Shown: in pieces, positions 22,601-31,500 of the stretch
Numbering within the stretch: position 1 is the stretch's first letter
How the letters are laid out: every line of letters begins with the position of its first letter
Source of the DNA: Thermoplasmatota archaeon
Lineage (GTDB): Archaea > Thermoplasmatota > Penumbrarchaeia > Penumbrarchaeales > Penumbrarchaeaceae
NCBI GenBank assembly: GCA_016928095.1
Contig: JAFGLL010000017.1
Coordinates: forward strand, 1-34,276
Reading direction: 5' to 3'
DNA: 34,276 bases
Position numbers and translations under genes: made by a program
The notes under the pieces: model-generated
What the model was told of the DNA's origin: nothing
The model's input: the letters and a program-made list of their open reading frames with translations, nothing else
Database searches by the model: none

Positions 22601-24385
22601 CCCGTCCCAGTTGTTCTCGTAAGTGAGCTTCCCCTGGTCAGGGTAAAGAGAGGCCTTCATATTCACACGCCCCCATCCCTGGTCGTTGTCGGGACGGGAG
22701 TTGATCTCCTGGGTGGTCGGGTTCGAGCTCCCGTACTGCCCGGGGGTCATGTCAACGGCGCCGTTGATGAGGGTTGCTTTCACTAGGGAGGCGAGGATAC
22801 GGTCCTCCCCCATGGTCTGGTCGTAGTACTGCCTGACGAGGGCTGCCGTTCCCGCGGTTATCGGGGTGGACATCGAGGTCCCGCCCATGTAGAGATAATC
22901 CGTATTGTAAACACCCCATCCGGTGATCGAGCCGGGTACGGATGACCTGGTCGAGAGTATGTTGGTCCCGGGTGCGACCACATCTGGCTTGAGCCTGTTG
23001 TCAAGTGTGGGGCCTCTCGATGAGAATGCTGCAAGTCCATCAGCATTGTTGGAGACATGATCGTTGCGAACAGGGTTCATTGGATATCCCCATCCCTGTC
23101 CCCATGTCCCCTGCAATCCTCCGGAAGATCTGACGTTCTCCGAAGCGCCCACTGTCAAAGCGGATTTTGCCGTTGCCGGAGGTGATACGGAACCTGGATC
23201 GATCTTGCCGTCCTGGGGTGAGGTATCGGTCCCATCGTTCCCCGCAGAGAAGAGAATGAGCTGATCGGGATAATGGAACATCGACCAGTCGACATCGTAG
23301 CTTTCACTCGTGTAGCGGCCCCAGAAGTAGCTTCCGTCCGAGCCCCAGCTGTTGGTGTGAACCCGGGCTCCAAGGTCATATGCCTGTTTGAAGAGATCGG
23401 ACAGGTTGCCCGGTGTAGCCAGTGTATCGGAATCCGTTGCAATTCCCTGAAAGACGATGGTGGCATTCGGTGCCATTCCCTGTATGCTGCCGCCGGAGCT
23501 GGAACCGTCACCGGCCACAGAACCTGCCACATGTGTGCCGTGACCGTAACCGTCATCGGGGGAGGTTCCGGCCCAGTTCCGGAATATCACCCTGTTGTCG
23601 AAGTCGTCATGGATGTCCCCGGTCACGTTGTGAGCATCGACGCCTGTGTCAAGTCCAGTGTCTGCAATGGCCACCGTCTGGCCCGTCCCGTCAAGACCAC
23701 CGATCGATCGGACCGTGTCCACATCGAGTATCCCCGATGATATCTCATTCATCAATACGTGTTCTGCAAGGGGCTCCACCCATTTCACATCCGTTATCGA
23801 TGCCGCTCTCATAAAATCCAGGGTTCTGACATGATATCTGGTGAGTGATGATCGCTCGGTGGGGCCCAGTTCAGACAGGGCTTCAAATGCATCATCGGAG
23901 GGATAGAAGGTCTCGACCACCATGGTGCTGAAGTGGTCCGATAGTTCTCCTTCTTGAAGGACCTCCCAGATAACCGGTGACAGTTTCATGGAGGACGGCA
24001 GGGGAATGTGGCGGATATCCTCTCCATAGAGATGGTCTATGCTCTTCGTTCCATCCCTCACCACGAACGCGTTATCAGGGAGGTAATCTAGCAACGTCAT
24101 ACCGAGCTCTCTCAACATTTCGATGTCCGTCTCCTGTATGATATGATCGAACTGGACTATGTGGTAGGGAGTCGTATCATCCTCTGGGATGTAGGGGAAG
24201 AACAAGGTCACCTCCTTCATGTCGATAGGACCCCTTAGGGTCCAAAGGAGAGGATGCTCCTTGACCTGTAACGGATCGTATGCTCCGGCCGTCGTTATGA
24301 TCGATAAAGTTGAAAGGAGCACTGTTGCAGTGAAAAGTATCGATGCGATCCTTGAATTGACCGAGCCGCCATCGCCAGTTCCCAT
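19634..24385 (-). CDS. Giant membrane-anchored subtilisin-like (S8) protease
   Basis: The protein has 1583 residues. After a signal peptide and a propeptide-like region comes an S8 catalytic domain with Asp in AIADTG (D242), His in GYGHGTHVAG (H282), oxyanion Asn in FSAGNDG (N383) and Ser in GGTSMSTP (S504). A jelly-roll domain as in KP-43-type proteases follows (about 588-705), then further beta domains, a fibronectin type III domain (about 921-1018), PKD/Ig-like domains, one membrane helix (about 1521-1545) and a very acidic cytoplasmic tail containing TVDWDDEDDE. All catalytic residues are present, so it is probably an active cell-surface protease for peptide feeding or surface-protein processing. 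Start: ATG 24385 gives a good signal peptide; the frame stays open to an ATG at 24541 but the added residues look non-coding. Confidence 0.92.
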   Translation of the reverse strand: MGTGDGGSVNSRIASILFTATVLLSTLSIITTAGAYDPLQVKEHPLLWTLRGPIDMKEVTLFFPYIPEDDTTPYHIVQFDHIIQETDIEMLRELGMTLLDYLPDNAFVVRDGTKSIDHLYGEDIRHIPLPSSMKLSPVIWEVLQEGELSDHFSTMVVETFYPSDDAFEALSELGPTERSSLTRYHVRTLDFMRAASITDVKWVEPLAEHVLMNEISSGILDVDTVRSIGGLDGTGQTVAIADTGLDTGVDAHNVTGDIHDDFDNRVIFRNWAGTSPDDGYGHGTHVAGSVAGDGSSSGGSIQGMAPNATIVFQGIATDSDTLATPGNLSDLFKQAYDLGARVHTNSWGSDGSYFWGRYTSESYDVDWSMFHYPDQLILFSAGNDGTDTSPQDGKIDPGSVSPPATAKSALTVGASENVRSSGGLQGTWGQGWGYPMNPVRNDHVSNNADGLAAFSSRGPTLDNRLKPDVVAPGTNILSTRSSVPGSITGWGVYNTDYLYMGGTSMSTPITAGTAALVRQYYDQTMGEDRILASLVKATLINGAVDMTPGQYGSSNPTTQEINSRPDNDQGWGRVNMKASLYPDQGKLTYENNWDGLSTGQNFSRVFRVNSNEELRVTLAWSDHPGSYFSGKQLVNDLDLVLIAPDGTIYHGNDISAPFNDTKDDLNPVEGVTIPDPSMGWWKMEVRAANVPLGPQHFAIVASGNITEFITNSMVFDRQFYSTDDSLIQIRLTGKDLIGSASIQVNITSTSQPLGKTVTLFEEGEYGSFVGSIRTSNTSTDEQYRLYVEPEDTIYAWYSNSLFEYFYQATAYAKKPTHAGLWYLPENHLVYSIGDTITFKGRSVPGTDVEWSIEGSDLGWRELNDKGSPSQGDDIAGDGNYSSLFYVSEEMRINGHVILRVRDPYLGYLYYGQFGLEINTSSPRAPTDLVAEARVDGNAVGLSWKRTGGVKLDHHRIFMNRTPLELDHGMENWIELFDTDNSGNYTEVTGLADGVGYYFRVSSVWEDGNVSSPSHWAFGTPMDMTPPSLDLINEPFTLAGNSTIEFDGDDDLERVEVQYYNDRDRDGIANDNGNWVAAGNSTGPIFVWDTRMEAGGPGNLDNMIIRARGTDEVPNTGEWSEFSGFSVDNIGPSVLIWGSYPDRITNVAHYSNLLGKVDPLSRIELHVNGIIQNETTAGQSGIFGLSLDLYEGYNSVKLVGYDDHGAGPTTVGYEFTLDTLSPVPVIEEFNTTVEASEEGIDITSVSYDLGIDPDFMIISGQTWELVMPTGERRFGEGENFHIDIEQLGVHTIKLSVEDPARNKASTELAFIVVDTTSPEISYEGSFIVDEDTAVEYSSSGTRDNGPCTSLDRCAVYNWTFTGVHDFVHYSSRWETTVVFPDPGEYFGRLMVEDPSGNSDVKTFSISVRDITPPTGGISGPKQVIFGERLELYTDFTDNSGDPLNASSYQWKINFLNEYGVSFRWMELEGAGVQLFFDDTGNYTFDLTVTDSSGNTRNVSHRVWVTDPPDTEEDVGPTKEERSWTVIILIALVVLLVLLAAAVLIWFMKREDIRTVDWDDEDDELDDIDIDEDGYGLKDEDLEEW

Positions 24386-24434
24386 GAGTGTCCACATCCA
24401 ATATAGCGGTGCTGCAACCGAGAAAGTAATGGGG

Positions 24435-24442
24435 TTATATAA
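24435..24442 (-). promoter_or_regulatory. TATA box for the protease gene
   Basis: A perfect palindromic TTATATAA (AGTTATATAACCC on the minus strand) predicts a transcription start near 24411, giving a leader of roughly 26 bases to the chosen ATG at 24385 and supporting a start inside the longer open frame. Confidence 0.5.
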
Positions 24443-24551
24443 CTGGGTTGGCCCTAAAATATCACTACATGGGTCATATCGGTCGATCGACCGGTCTTCC
24501 ACGGCTACGATGGATCGATCGGCGTCAGTATACACGGTCATCTATCAGAGG

Positions 24552-25001
24552 TCAATAATCTGGCAGATCCTTTTGAACTGGCTCGTCCAGAGTACCCCGG
24601 TACCTGATGTAGGTAAGCTTGATGCCGTCAGGGATCTCGAATGTCACCCAGAATACCTTCTTCGTATTGGCGTCCACCCGGATCGTATCGATCCTCCTCA
24701 GCGTCGTACCGTTGGCGAGATAACTTCCGATGACCTCGGTCACGTTATCATCCGCATAGAAGGAACCGGGCGCGATAGTGAGGTCCAGGTCCTTGTTCTT
24801 GTTCTCGAGCTCAACCTGCACGTACACGAAGTGATGGCCCTCGGAGGCGTTCACCCCATTTGGGTTCGGAGATGTCAGGTTGGTGTGGACATCCATCACC
24901 CTGAAGTTAAGTTCCGGGTCCACCACCTCATCTACACATCCCGCAAGGATACCGGCCCCGATCACCAAGAGGGCGAGTCCTATCATGTAAATTGCTTTCA
25001 T
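24552..25001 (-). CDS. Lipoprotein, DUF4352-like
   Basis: The 149-residue protein starts MKAIYMIGLALLVIG, with lipobox LAGC at residues 18-21. A strong Shine-Dalgarno AGGAGGAAGG lies just before the ATG at 25001. The mature part (NFRVMDVHTN, FVYVQVELENKNKD, FYADDN, VFWVTFEIPDG) has the order of DUF4352/telokin-like immunoglobulin folds, which are usually outward-facing and of unknown role. The frame continues upstream to an ATG at 25103, but that would bury the signal peptide. It lies between the Fic gene and the protease gene on the same strand; a shared transcript with the protease gene is possible but the protease gene has its own TATA box. Confidence 0.85.
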   Translation of the reverse strand: MKAIYMIGLALLVIGAGILAGCVDEVVDPELNFRVMDVHTNLTSPNPNGVNASEGHHFVYVQVELENKNKDLDLTIAPGSFYADDNVTEVIGSYLANGTTLRRIDTIRVDANTKKVFWVTFEIPDGIKLTYIRYRGTLDEPVQKDLPDY

Positions 25002-25184
25002 TTTCCTTCCTCCTGCTACTATCTTCATCTTCACATCTGCTCCTGTACCGGATCGCTCGTTTATTTCAATTCCGTTATCGGGTATATCCGCCTGTTCATA
25101 CATCTCCTTTTCACATTTACATTGACATCATGCTTCTATTTGCTTGTATTGATATGAGAATTCTGTTGCGGTAATGAGAGAGAA

Positions 25185-25199
25185 AGGACGGAAGGTCCT
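25185..25199 (-). terminator. Weak hairpin plus T-rich tract after the Fic gene
   Basis: AGGAC/GTCCT forms a 5-bp stem with a 5-base loop, followed on the minus strand by TTCTCTCTC, about 12 bases after the Fic stop. It is plausible but weak as a terminator. Confidence 0.3.
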
Positions 25200-25210
25200 C
25201 AGTCCCATCT

Positions 25211-26380
25211 TCACTCATCAAGCGCGGGTCCATGTGGTGTCTTCCGGGTAGAGGGGATCTGCGACATCTCGAAGAAACGCCTGATGGAACCTATCTTCTC
25301 CAACGCTTCCACGGGAACCTCCACATGAAGCTCCCTGACCAATGACATGAACCACATCAGCACGTCCATGATGTCGATCAGCTCCTCATCTGACAGGTCC
25401 TCCATCCCTTCGAGGGCCTTCGTCTGGAAGGACATGATGACATCCTCGTAATCGGTTATCATCTTGAGCGCAAGAAGTTCAATGAACGGGCGGGGGTCAC
25501 CCTCATCGGCCATCTTGAGCCTCTTCAGATATTCCTCCCTGTCGGACATTTCTATGATGAGAGGGGGGTATCCACTCCTTTGTAGAATGAAGTTCATGAG
25601 CTCCCTTGCCACCCTTCCGTTCCCGTCGACGAAGGGATGGATCTGGACGAATCGGTAATGGAAGATACATGCAAGTTCGAAAACTGTCAGACCGTCCGGG
25701 TTCTCGCGGTACCAGTCTATCAGCTCCCTCAATTCGTCCTCGACGAAAAGGGCAGGGGGTGGATCGAGGGAGCTTCCCACCACACCCACATGTATCCTCC
25801 TCATGGTCCCCGCCTGGTCATCGTCTATATTCCTCTGGACCAGGGAATGGACCTTCTTGACAAGGTCGATGGTGATGTCGGACCTGTACGACCTGATGTA
25901 GCGGTGAAGACGTTTGAAGTTCTCTATCTCGTGGATCTCTCGAAGCTTTTTCCCCCTGGGAGCGATCCCGTCCTCGAGTACCAGGGCCGCTTCAACGAGG
26001 GTTAGCGTATTCCCCTCGATGGCAGTGGTATGGTGGATGTATCTCACCATCAGATCATCCTGGTACTTCTCGAGTTCGGACGGATACAGGTCCTCGAGAT
26101 ACGTGCTGTAGAAGTTCCTGACCATGGCAAGGTATATCGAATAGAAACCGGAAAGGTATCTCATGTTCGTATCCTTCGCCTCCATATAGACCCGGTACAG
26201 AACAGCTTTCAGGTCCATGAGCTCCCTGAAGAACTCGGTCCTCTCCTCGAGTACCTTCTGGTCCAAATCGACCGGACCGACGGACCTCTCGAACCTCTTC
26301 TTCTTTCCCTTGTAGGACGAGGTCGCAGAGACATAGAGGTATCTGTTACCCTTCACGGTCCTTTCCTTTACGGATACCAT
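25211..26380 (-). CDS. Fic domain protein with N-terminal inhibitory motif
   Basis: This 389-residue cytoplasmic protein has the Fic core motif HPFVDGNGR at residues 248-256, a complete match to HPFx(D/E)GNGR, so it should be able to transfer AMP or a related group from a nucleotide to a protein hydroxyl. An N-terminal inhibitory motif of the [S/T]xxxE[G/N] type is visible as TTAIEG (118-123), where E122 would block ATP binding; this makes it an auto-inhibited class II Fic protein. The flap region RIHVGVVGSSLDPPPALF also fits. The C-terminal extension is helical. A TATA box 25 bases upstream suggests a leaderless mRNA. There is no adjacent antitoxin gene, as expected for self-inhibited members. 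The target is unknown. Confidence 0.92.
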   Translation of the reverse strand: MVSVKERTVKGNRYLYVSATSSYKGKKKRFERSVGPVDLDQKVLEERTEFFRELMDLKAVLYRVYMEAKDTNMRYLSGFYSIYLAMVRNFYSTYLEDLYPSELEKYQDDLMVRYIHHTTAIEGNTLTLVEAALVLEDGIAPRGKKLREIHEIENFKRLHRYIRSYRSDITIDLVKKVHSLVQRNIDDDQAGTMRRIHVGVVGSSLDPPPALFVEDELRELIDWYRENPDGLTVFELACIFHYRFVQIHPFVDGNGRVARELMNFILQRSGYPPLIIEMSDREEYLKRLKMADEGDPRPFIELLALKMITDYEDVIMSFQTKALEGMEDLSDEELIDIMDVLMWFMSLVRELHVEVPVEALEKIGSIRRFFEMSQIPSTRKTPHGPALDE

Positions 26381-26400
26381 GAAACGTGCAGGTTATCCCC

Positions 26401-26409
26401 TTTAATATC
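26401..26409 (-). promoter_or_regulatory. TATA box for the Fic gene
   Basis: GATATTAAA on the minus strand is centred 25 bases before the ATG at 26380, the spacing seen at other leaderless genes here. Confidence 0.55.
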
Positions 26410-26567
26410 GCTTTCGCTCTGAATTTTAAGGCCCAAGGGGGATAACCGTGAGAAAAAATGCTCTTAGGGGGGCGCACCAGATACTTGGCTTATGCACATG
26501 TGAACGGCCATTTCTTCATGAGCGGGACCCTGTTAAATAATCTCCGACCCATGCTTGACCGAGGCGT

Positions 26568-26666
26568 ATGGAGGCACTGTGGAAGAGGCTGCTGCTGCTC
26601 CTTGCAATGGGAGTCCTGCTTACCTTGATGCTGTTCCCTATCGTAAAAGGCCAAGTTCCGGATACT
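26568..26666 (+). pseudogene. Possible orphan signal-peptide remnant of a secreted-protein gene
   Basis: An ATG at 26568 opens a frame whose first 29 residues look like a textbook signal peptide (MEALWKRLLLLLAMGVLLTL, then ending VKGQ). A GTTAAATAATC box is centred about 31 bases upstream. After about 33 residues the frame runs antisense into the 3' end of the minus-strand J-domain gene and stops resembling a protein. The simplest reading is that promoter and signal peptide survive from a gene whose body was lost. A chance frame or a short secreted peptide are alternatives. Confidence 0.35.
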
Positions 26667-26669
26667 CCC

Positions 26670-28505
26670 CTAATATCTACCCGTGACCTTCAGTATCCTG
26701 TCCTGCAGGTCCCGCTTCTCCTCGTCCATGAGAATGCTCTTTGCGGCGTTTATCTCCCTCATCTTATTATGGGCCTCGTCAATATCGAAGTCCTCTTTGT
26801 GCATGACCTTATCGGGGTGGTATTTCGCAGCAAGTGTCCTGTATGCTCTCTTGATCTCCTTCGCAGATGCTTTCCTGTTGACCCCCAATGTTCTGTAACA
26901 GTCCACCTCGTGGATCCTTGTGGAGACGTCGAAATGCCTCAGGATCTCTATCATCTGCTCCCGGTCTTCGTGTGATATACCGTGGGTCTGATGTTTCTTC
27001 CAAACATATAAGGCCACCATCAGGAACATCAGGAAGACCACCACAAGGATGGAGACCAGAAGGACCACCATCCTCCTCTGTATCTCGTCGACATCATCGG
27101 CAGATGTCTGTTCAAGAGTGATCCAGCCCATGTCCGTCGTGACACCGGGTTCAACGATCACTGTGGTGTTGAACCCGGTAAAGCCGATCTTATTGACACT
27201 TAATAGATACGAACCAGCTTCTGTCGAGATGTTGAAAGCCCCCCCCCTGTCGGACCTGTCACTCCTGTTGTTCTCAAGGCTCACCCTCAGGTTGGATAGG
27301 AAATTGCCGTAATTGTCAACCACGAAACCCCGGACCCATCCCGTATCGGTCGTGTTGAAGGTCCAGGTGAGATCCATCAATCCATTCCCAGAACGGTCCC
27401 TTCCCGACATCGTGACGGTGTATCCCGTTCCATATCCCAGGGACCAGTTGCGCACAATGTCTATCTGACCTCCGTTAACGGTTACATTAACTGGTATACC
27501 GTTCACATATACCTCGATCGATCCGGGAACGAGCGTCTCGGATGTTGCGATCCATATAGACGCATCGACCCCAACATCGTCCCCCTGGGGGTGACACTGG
27601 ACCACATAGGGAGCGAAAGTATCCACCTCCACCGACAGTGTCACGGTCCTTATGTTACCCGCTTTGTCGAATGCCGTTACCCTTATCTCGTGGCGGCCGT
27701 CCGCAACACTCTGGTACTCGTGAGGGGCAGGTTCCTTGTAGGAATATGGTTGTGTGGAATCCATCTGCACCTCGAAATAGGAGATCCCTGAAAGCGCGTC
27801 ATCCCCGTCCCACGAGACCCGAACGGTTGAGCTATTCAGACCCTCTTCGTCATCGGGGGAGAGGACCTCCAGATCGGGCCTCTCCCTATCAAGTACGATC
27901 TCTCTGTTCGAGGCGAGGGAGTTCCCTGCCCGGTCGAATGCTCTTATCTCGTAGATGTGCTGGCCGTCGTATTCGAGCGACACTATCTCTCTGTTGGCAC
28001 TCCCCTTATCCACCCATTCCCCGCCGTCCAACCTTGTTTCTACATGGTCCATTCCCGAGCCATTGTCCGTTGTTATCCATTCCATCATCACAGGATCCAG
28101 GTTCGTGAAGAGTGTTGCGGTCTGTGTGAACTGAACATTGGGATCGCAGGTGTCAATGCGGAACGATACGGATACGGATGCATCCTCCCCGAACCCGTTC
28201 ATGCATCTTACTGAAAGGTCATGATACCCCTCCGACAGGCCATTTAGCAGAGCAGTTGTCTCATTTCCGACGGAAATGTAGGGAGCAAGGTCAAGGCTGT
28301 ATTCGCTGGTGATGTTCTCATCATTGTTTTCGAACTTCCATATCGCTTCCATTGTCGTGTCGTTGTAGGCCTTGTCGTTCTCGGGAAATGTTATCACCAC
28401 GAACAGGGCGGTCCTTGTCGGATCGGGTATCGCCTGGACCGGGAGTGTGGAGAGCAGAAAGCACAATGAAAGAAATATTGAGAGTATGGGTGCAAAACTC
28501 CTCAT
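26670..28505 (-). CDS. Membrane protein with extracellular Ig-like domains and cytoplasmic C-terminal DnaJ (J) domain
   Basis: The 611-residue protein has a signal peptide (MRSFAPILSIFLSL...), then beta domains with repeated FDRAGN/FDKAGN ends (about 45-300). A Big_5-like domain (about 300-388) and a carboxypeptidase-regulatory-like domain (about 390-465, GFVVDNYGNFLSNLRV) follow. Next come one strong membrane helix (about 479-502), a basic stop-transfer KK, and a J domain (about 536-600) with YRTLGVNRKASAKEIKRAYR and the essential HPD (563-565) in YHPDKV. J domains stimulate the ATPase of Hsp70 (DnaK). Topology puts the J domain in the cytoplasm and the Ig-like part outside. Start: ATG 28505 lies 25 bases from a TATA box; an ATG at 28541 is in frame but less likely. 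It is paralogous in its last five elements to the gene upstream. Confidence 0.88.
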   Translation of the reverse strand: MRSFAPILSIFLSLCFLLSTLPVQAIPDPTRTALFVVITFPENDKAYNDTTMEAIWKFENNDENITSEYSLDLAPYISVGNETTALLNGLSEGYHDLSVRCMNGFGEDASVSVSFRIDTCDPNVQFTQTATLFTNLDPVMMEWITTDNGSGMDHVETRLDGGEWVDKGSANREIVSLEYDGQHIYEIRAFDRAGNSLASNREIVLDRERPDLEVLSPDDEEGLNSSTVRVSWDGDDALSGISYFEVQMDSTQPYSYKEPAPHEYQSVADGRHEIRVTAFDKAGNIRTVTLSVEVDTFAPYVVQCHPQGDDVGVDASIWIATSETLVPGSIEVYVNGIPVNVTVNGGQIDIVRNWSLGYGTGYTVTMSGRDRSGNGLMDLTWTFNTTDTGWVRGFVVDNYGNFLSNLRVSLENNRSDRSDRGGAFNISTEAGSYLLSVNKIGFTGFNTTVIVEPGVTTDMGWITLEQTSADDVDEIQRRMVVLLVSILVVVFLMFLMVALYVWKKHQTHGISHEDREQMIEILRHFDVSTRIHEVDCYRTLGVNRKASAKEIKRAYRTLAAKYHPDKVMHKEDFDIDEAHNKMREINAAKSILMDEEKRDLQDRILKVTGRY

Positions 28506-28525
28506 CGTAAGCTTCAAAGCTTGTA

Positions 28526-28537
28526 GATATTTAAAGG
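28526..28537 (-). promoter_or_regulatory. TATA box for the shorter J-domain protein gene
   Basis: CCTTTAAATATC on the minus strand is centred about 26 bases before ATG 28505. It lies in the 46-base gap after the stop of the larger paralogue, so the second gene has its own promoter even though the genes are adjacent. Confidence 0.55.
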
Positions 28538-28551
28538 TCACCGGATAACGG

Positions 28552-31500
28552 TCATAGCTCCCGGTCCAGCAACGAAATGTCGTAGGCCTGTCTCCTCACA
28601 GGGTCCAGCAATGTATCCTTGGCCTCGTTGAGCTCTCGCATCATCGCGTGTATCTCCTCGGCGGACATGTCCACACCGGAGGCCTGCAGTTTGTCAGGGT
28701 GGTACAAATATGCCAAACTGCGGTATACCTTCTTGATCTCGGCCGACGACGCTGCTCGTTCCACACCCAGCACCGAATAATAATCGGGGGAGCCGCTGTA
28801 ATCGTATATCTCAAAGTCACTGCCATCATCCTCTTCCATCTCGATATAGGCAGGGGTCTCCCCTTGCGGGCCTCCATCCTCTATGAAGAACTCGACCTCG
28901 GACGACCTCCTCCTGCGTATGACCAGAACAAGCAGGAAGACCAACAGGACCAGGACCAGAACGAGAGACAACGAGACCAACACCATGATCGCAGACCGAT
29001 CCCATGTATCCTCTCTTGACAGTCTGATGGTCCCGAGGTCCAAAAGCTCCCCTGATCCAACGGAGAACTCGATGGAATTCGATCTGTAACCGGACCTCTC
29101 TACTTTTATGATATGACCACCAGGGGCCACATCGATCTTGAAAAGACCTGCATCATCCGTCACGACCATCCAGTCATCGTCCAATGTGACAACAGCGTTC
29201 TTCATGGGTCTTCCGTCATCTCCCTGGACCACTCCAGTGACGGTGCCCCATGGGATCGTCGAGAACTGCCATTCGGACCTTTTCAAGCGGTTCCCGGCCA
29301 GGTCATACCCGTCCACGGAGACCTTGTAAGTTGAGCCATGGATCAGAAGACCGTTCTTGTTCAATGTCAGACGGTTCCCTTCCCAGGAGAGGTTCCCGGA
29401 AACGCCTTCCACGGTGAACTCCACCGTACCTGCGAGCATCTCCTCGGAGAATACGGCGTATATCTCGGTATCCAGAGGGATCTCGTTCCCTGTAGGCCAC
29501 CGATCGATCACCTCCGGAGCTGTCCAGTCCACACTGACGGTCCACTTCACGGTCCGGATGTTCCCGGCACCGTCCGTTGCATCCAGTTCGATGTTGGAGG
29601 TTCCCTGCTCGAGCTTCAGTGTGAACAGTGTGGCTGTTCCCGGTAGGCTGTAATACTGACCGTTGTGCATGACACGGTAGGAGGAGACACCGGACAGACC
29701 GTCCACGCATACCCATTCGAGCTGAATATCATGATCGTTCGTGTGTACAACGGAACTGTTCTGTGGTTGGATGCTCGTCAGGACCGGGGCCTCTGTATCA
29801 TGGATTATGGTCAAACCCATGACCCGGGCGTTCCCCGCCAGGTCCACGACCTCGAGGTTGAATGTGATCCTCTCCCCGACAAGCTTCAGCGATACATGGT
29901 CCTCATATATCGGTCCTGACCACTCACCCTCATTCAAACGGTACCTGGAATGGGCGATCTCCCCAACGGTATCAACGGCGCTCCAGGATACCACGAACGA
30001 GTCCTGGTTGGTGAAGACCGGGTCGTAATGCTTCAGCTGGACCTCTGGCGGGGAGACATCGATGTGAAATGATACACTGCTTTCCGCGGTCATCCCTGCA
30101 CCGTTGACCGCAGCCACTCGTGCAAGGTGGGGACCGGGCGGGAGCCCAATGAGAAGGTATCCTGTCTCAAGTTCGACGGGTAAAAAAGGCCCATTATCAA
30201 GGGAGAAATAATAACCGACCACCCCCGACCCATCATCGGTTCCCTCCCATGAGAATTGAACGTTCCCGGTGTTCAACCACTCATCGTTCAAGGGGTGAAG
30301 GATATTGAGTACGGGTCCCGTATCGTCCGATCTGCCGGACACGATATCGGATGGTTCTCCGGGTCCCAGGTCATTGTAGGCCCTTACCAGATAATGATAT
30401 CTTTTGCCCGGATCCACATTCCCGTCATCGAACTCAAGGGTGGAACCATTCGTTGTTTGATAGAAGAATATATGTCTTGTGTCATTACCTCTATATATCC
30501 TGTATCCCAGGATATCCTGGTCCATCACATATTCAGGCGATCCCCATGCGAGCCTTATGGACCCGTTCCCCATTGACGCTGTAATATTTCGGGGGGATGA
30601 TATCAATGTTATCGGAGAATATGCAAGAGGTCGAGAATCCTTCAGGTCCCCGCCTTCGATCTTGTAATAGGAGTCGACGATGCCATCCCCATCATCGTCG
30701 GGTCGGTTCTTGTCAGAATAGTAGTTCCCGTGCTCCTTGATATCGTACCATCTGCCCGAGATGGAATCATCATAGACCTGGAGACGGAAGGTGAAGTAAT
30801 CCGTATTGGTCCCTCTGTTCAGGATGAATGCGTTGTTAATGTAATATCCCGAGGAGTCTCCAGTGGCCCTGATGGCATGGTTCGAATTTTGGTAGAAAAG
30901 ATTGAGTTTCACCTCGGAAGACCTGCTTTCATGAAGGCAGAGGCCAAAATTATTGTTGCGGATGGTGTTGTTGATCAATAGAGAACCGTGGGATGCGACG
31001 AGGTCCATCCCGATGTCCGTCCTCGATATCGTGTTGTTGGCGAAGATGGACCCACAGGATGAGATGCAGACGATCCCCTGTCCCGTACTTTCCACCTTGT
31101 TTCCCTCGATGCAAAGGTCATCGCATTCGTGGAGCGACATCGCTTCTCCAGGCAGATCATACAGGCTGTTCCCGCTTATCTTGAGGTCTCTGGAGGCCAA
31201 CAGGTTCATACCCCGATCAACCAGTTCAAGATAGCAATCCGAGATCGAAGAGTTATGCATTCCGAGAAATTCTATTCCGTTCCCCGGACCATTGAAAGTG
31301 CATCTGGATACGTCGACCATCGAAGAATCGGACATGAGGATCGAGTTGAGGGAGTTGTTCATCATCTTAGAACCGGATATGATCACCTTGCTCACGTTGG
31401 ACCCGCAAAAACCCAATTCCGAATCCTTGAACAAGCAATCATCGAATGTGATGTTGGCCGAGTGCTGTAAAATGATCCCCATCGGTGCTCTCCATGTCGA

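Noticed and set aside
24386-24541. 52-residue extension of the protease start
   Set aside because: It is low in coding character and contains the TATA box at 24435-24442; the ATG at 24385 gives a normal signal peptide.
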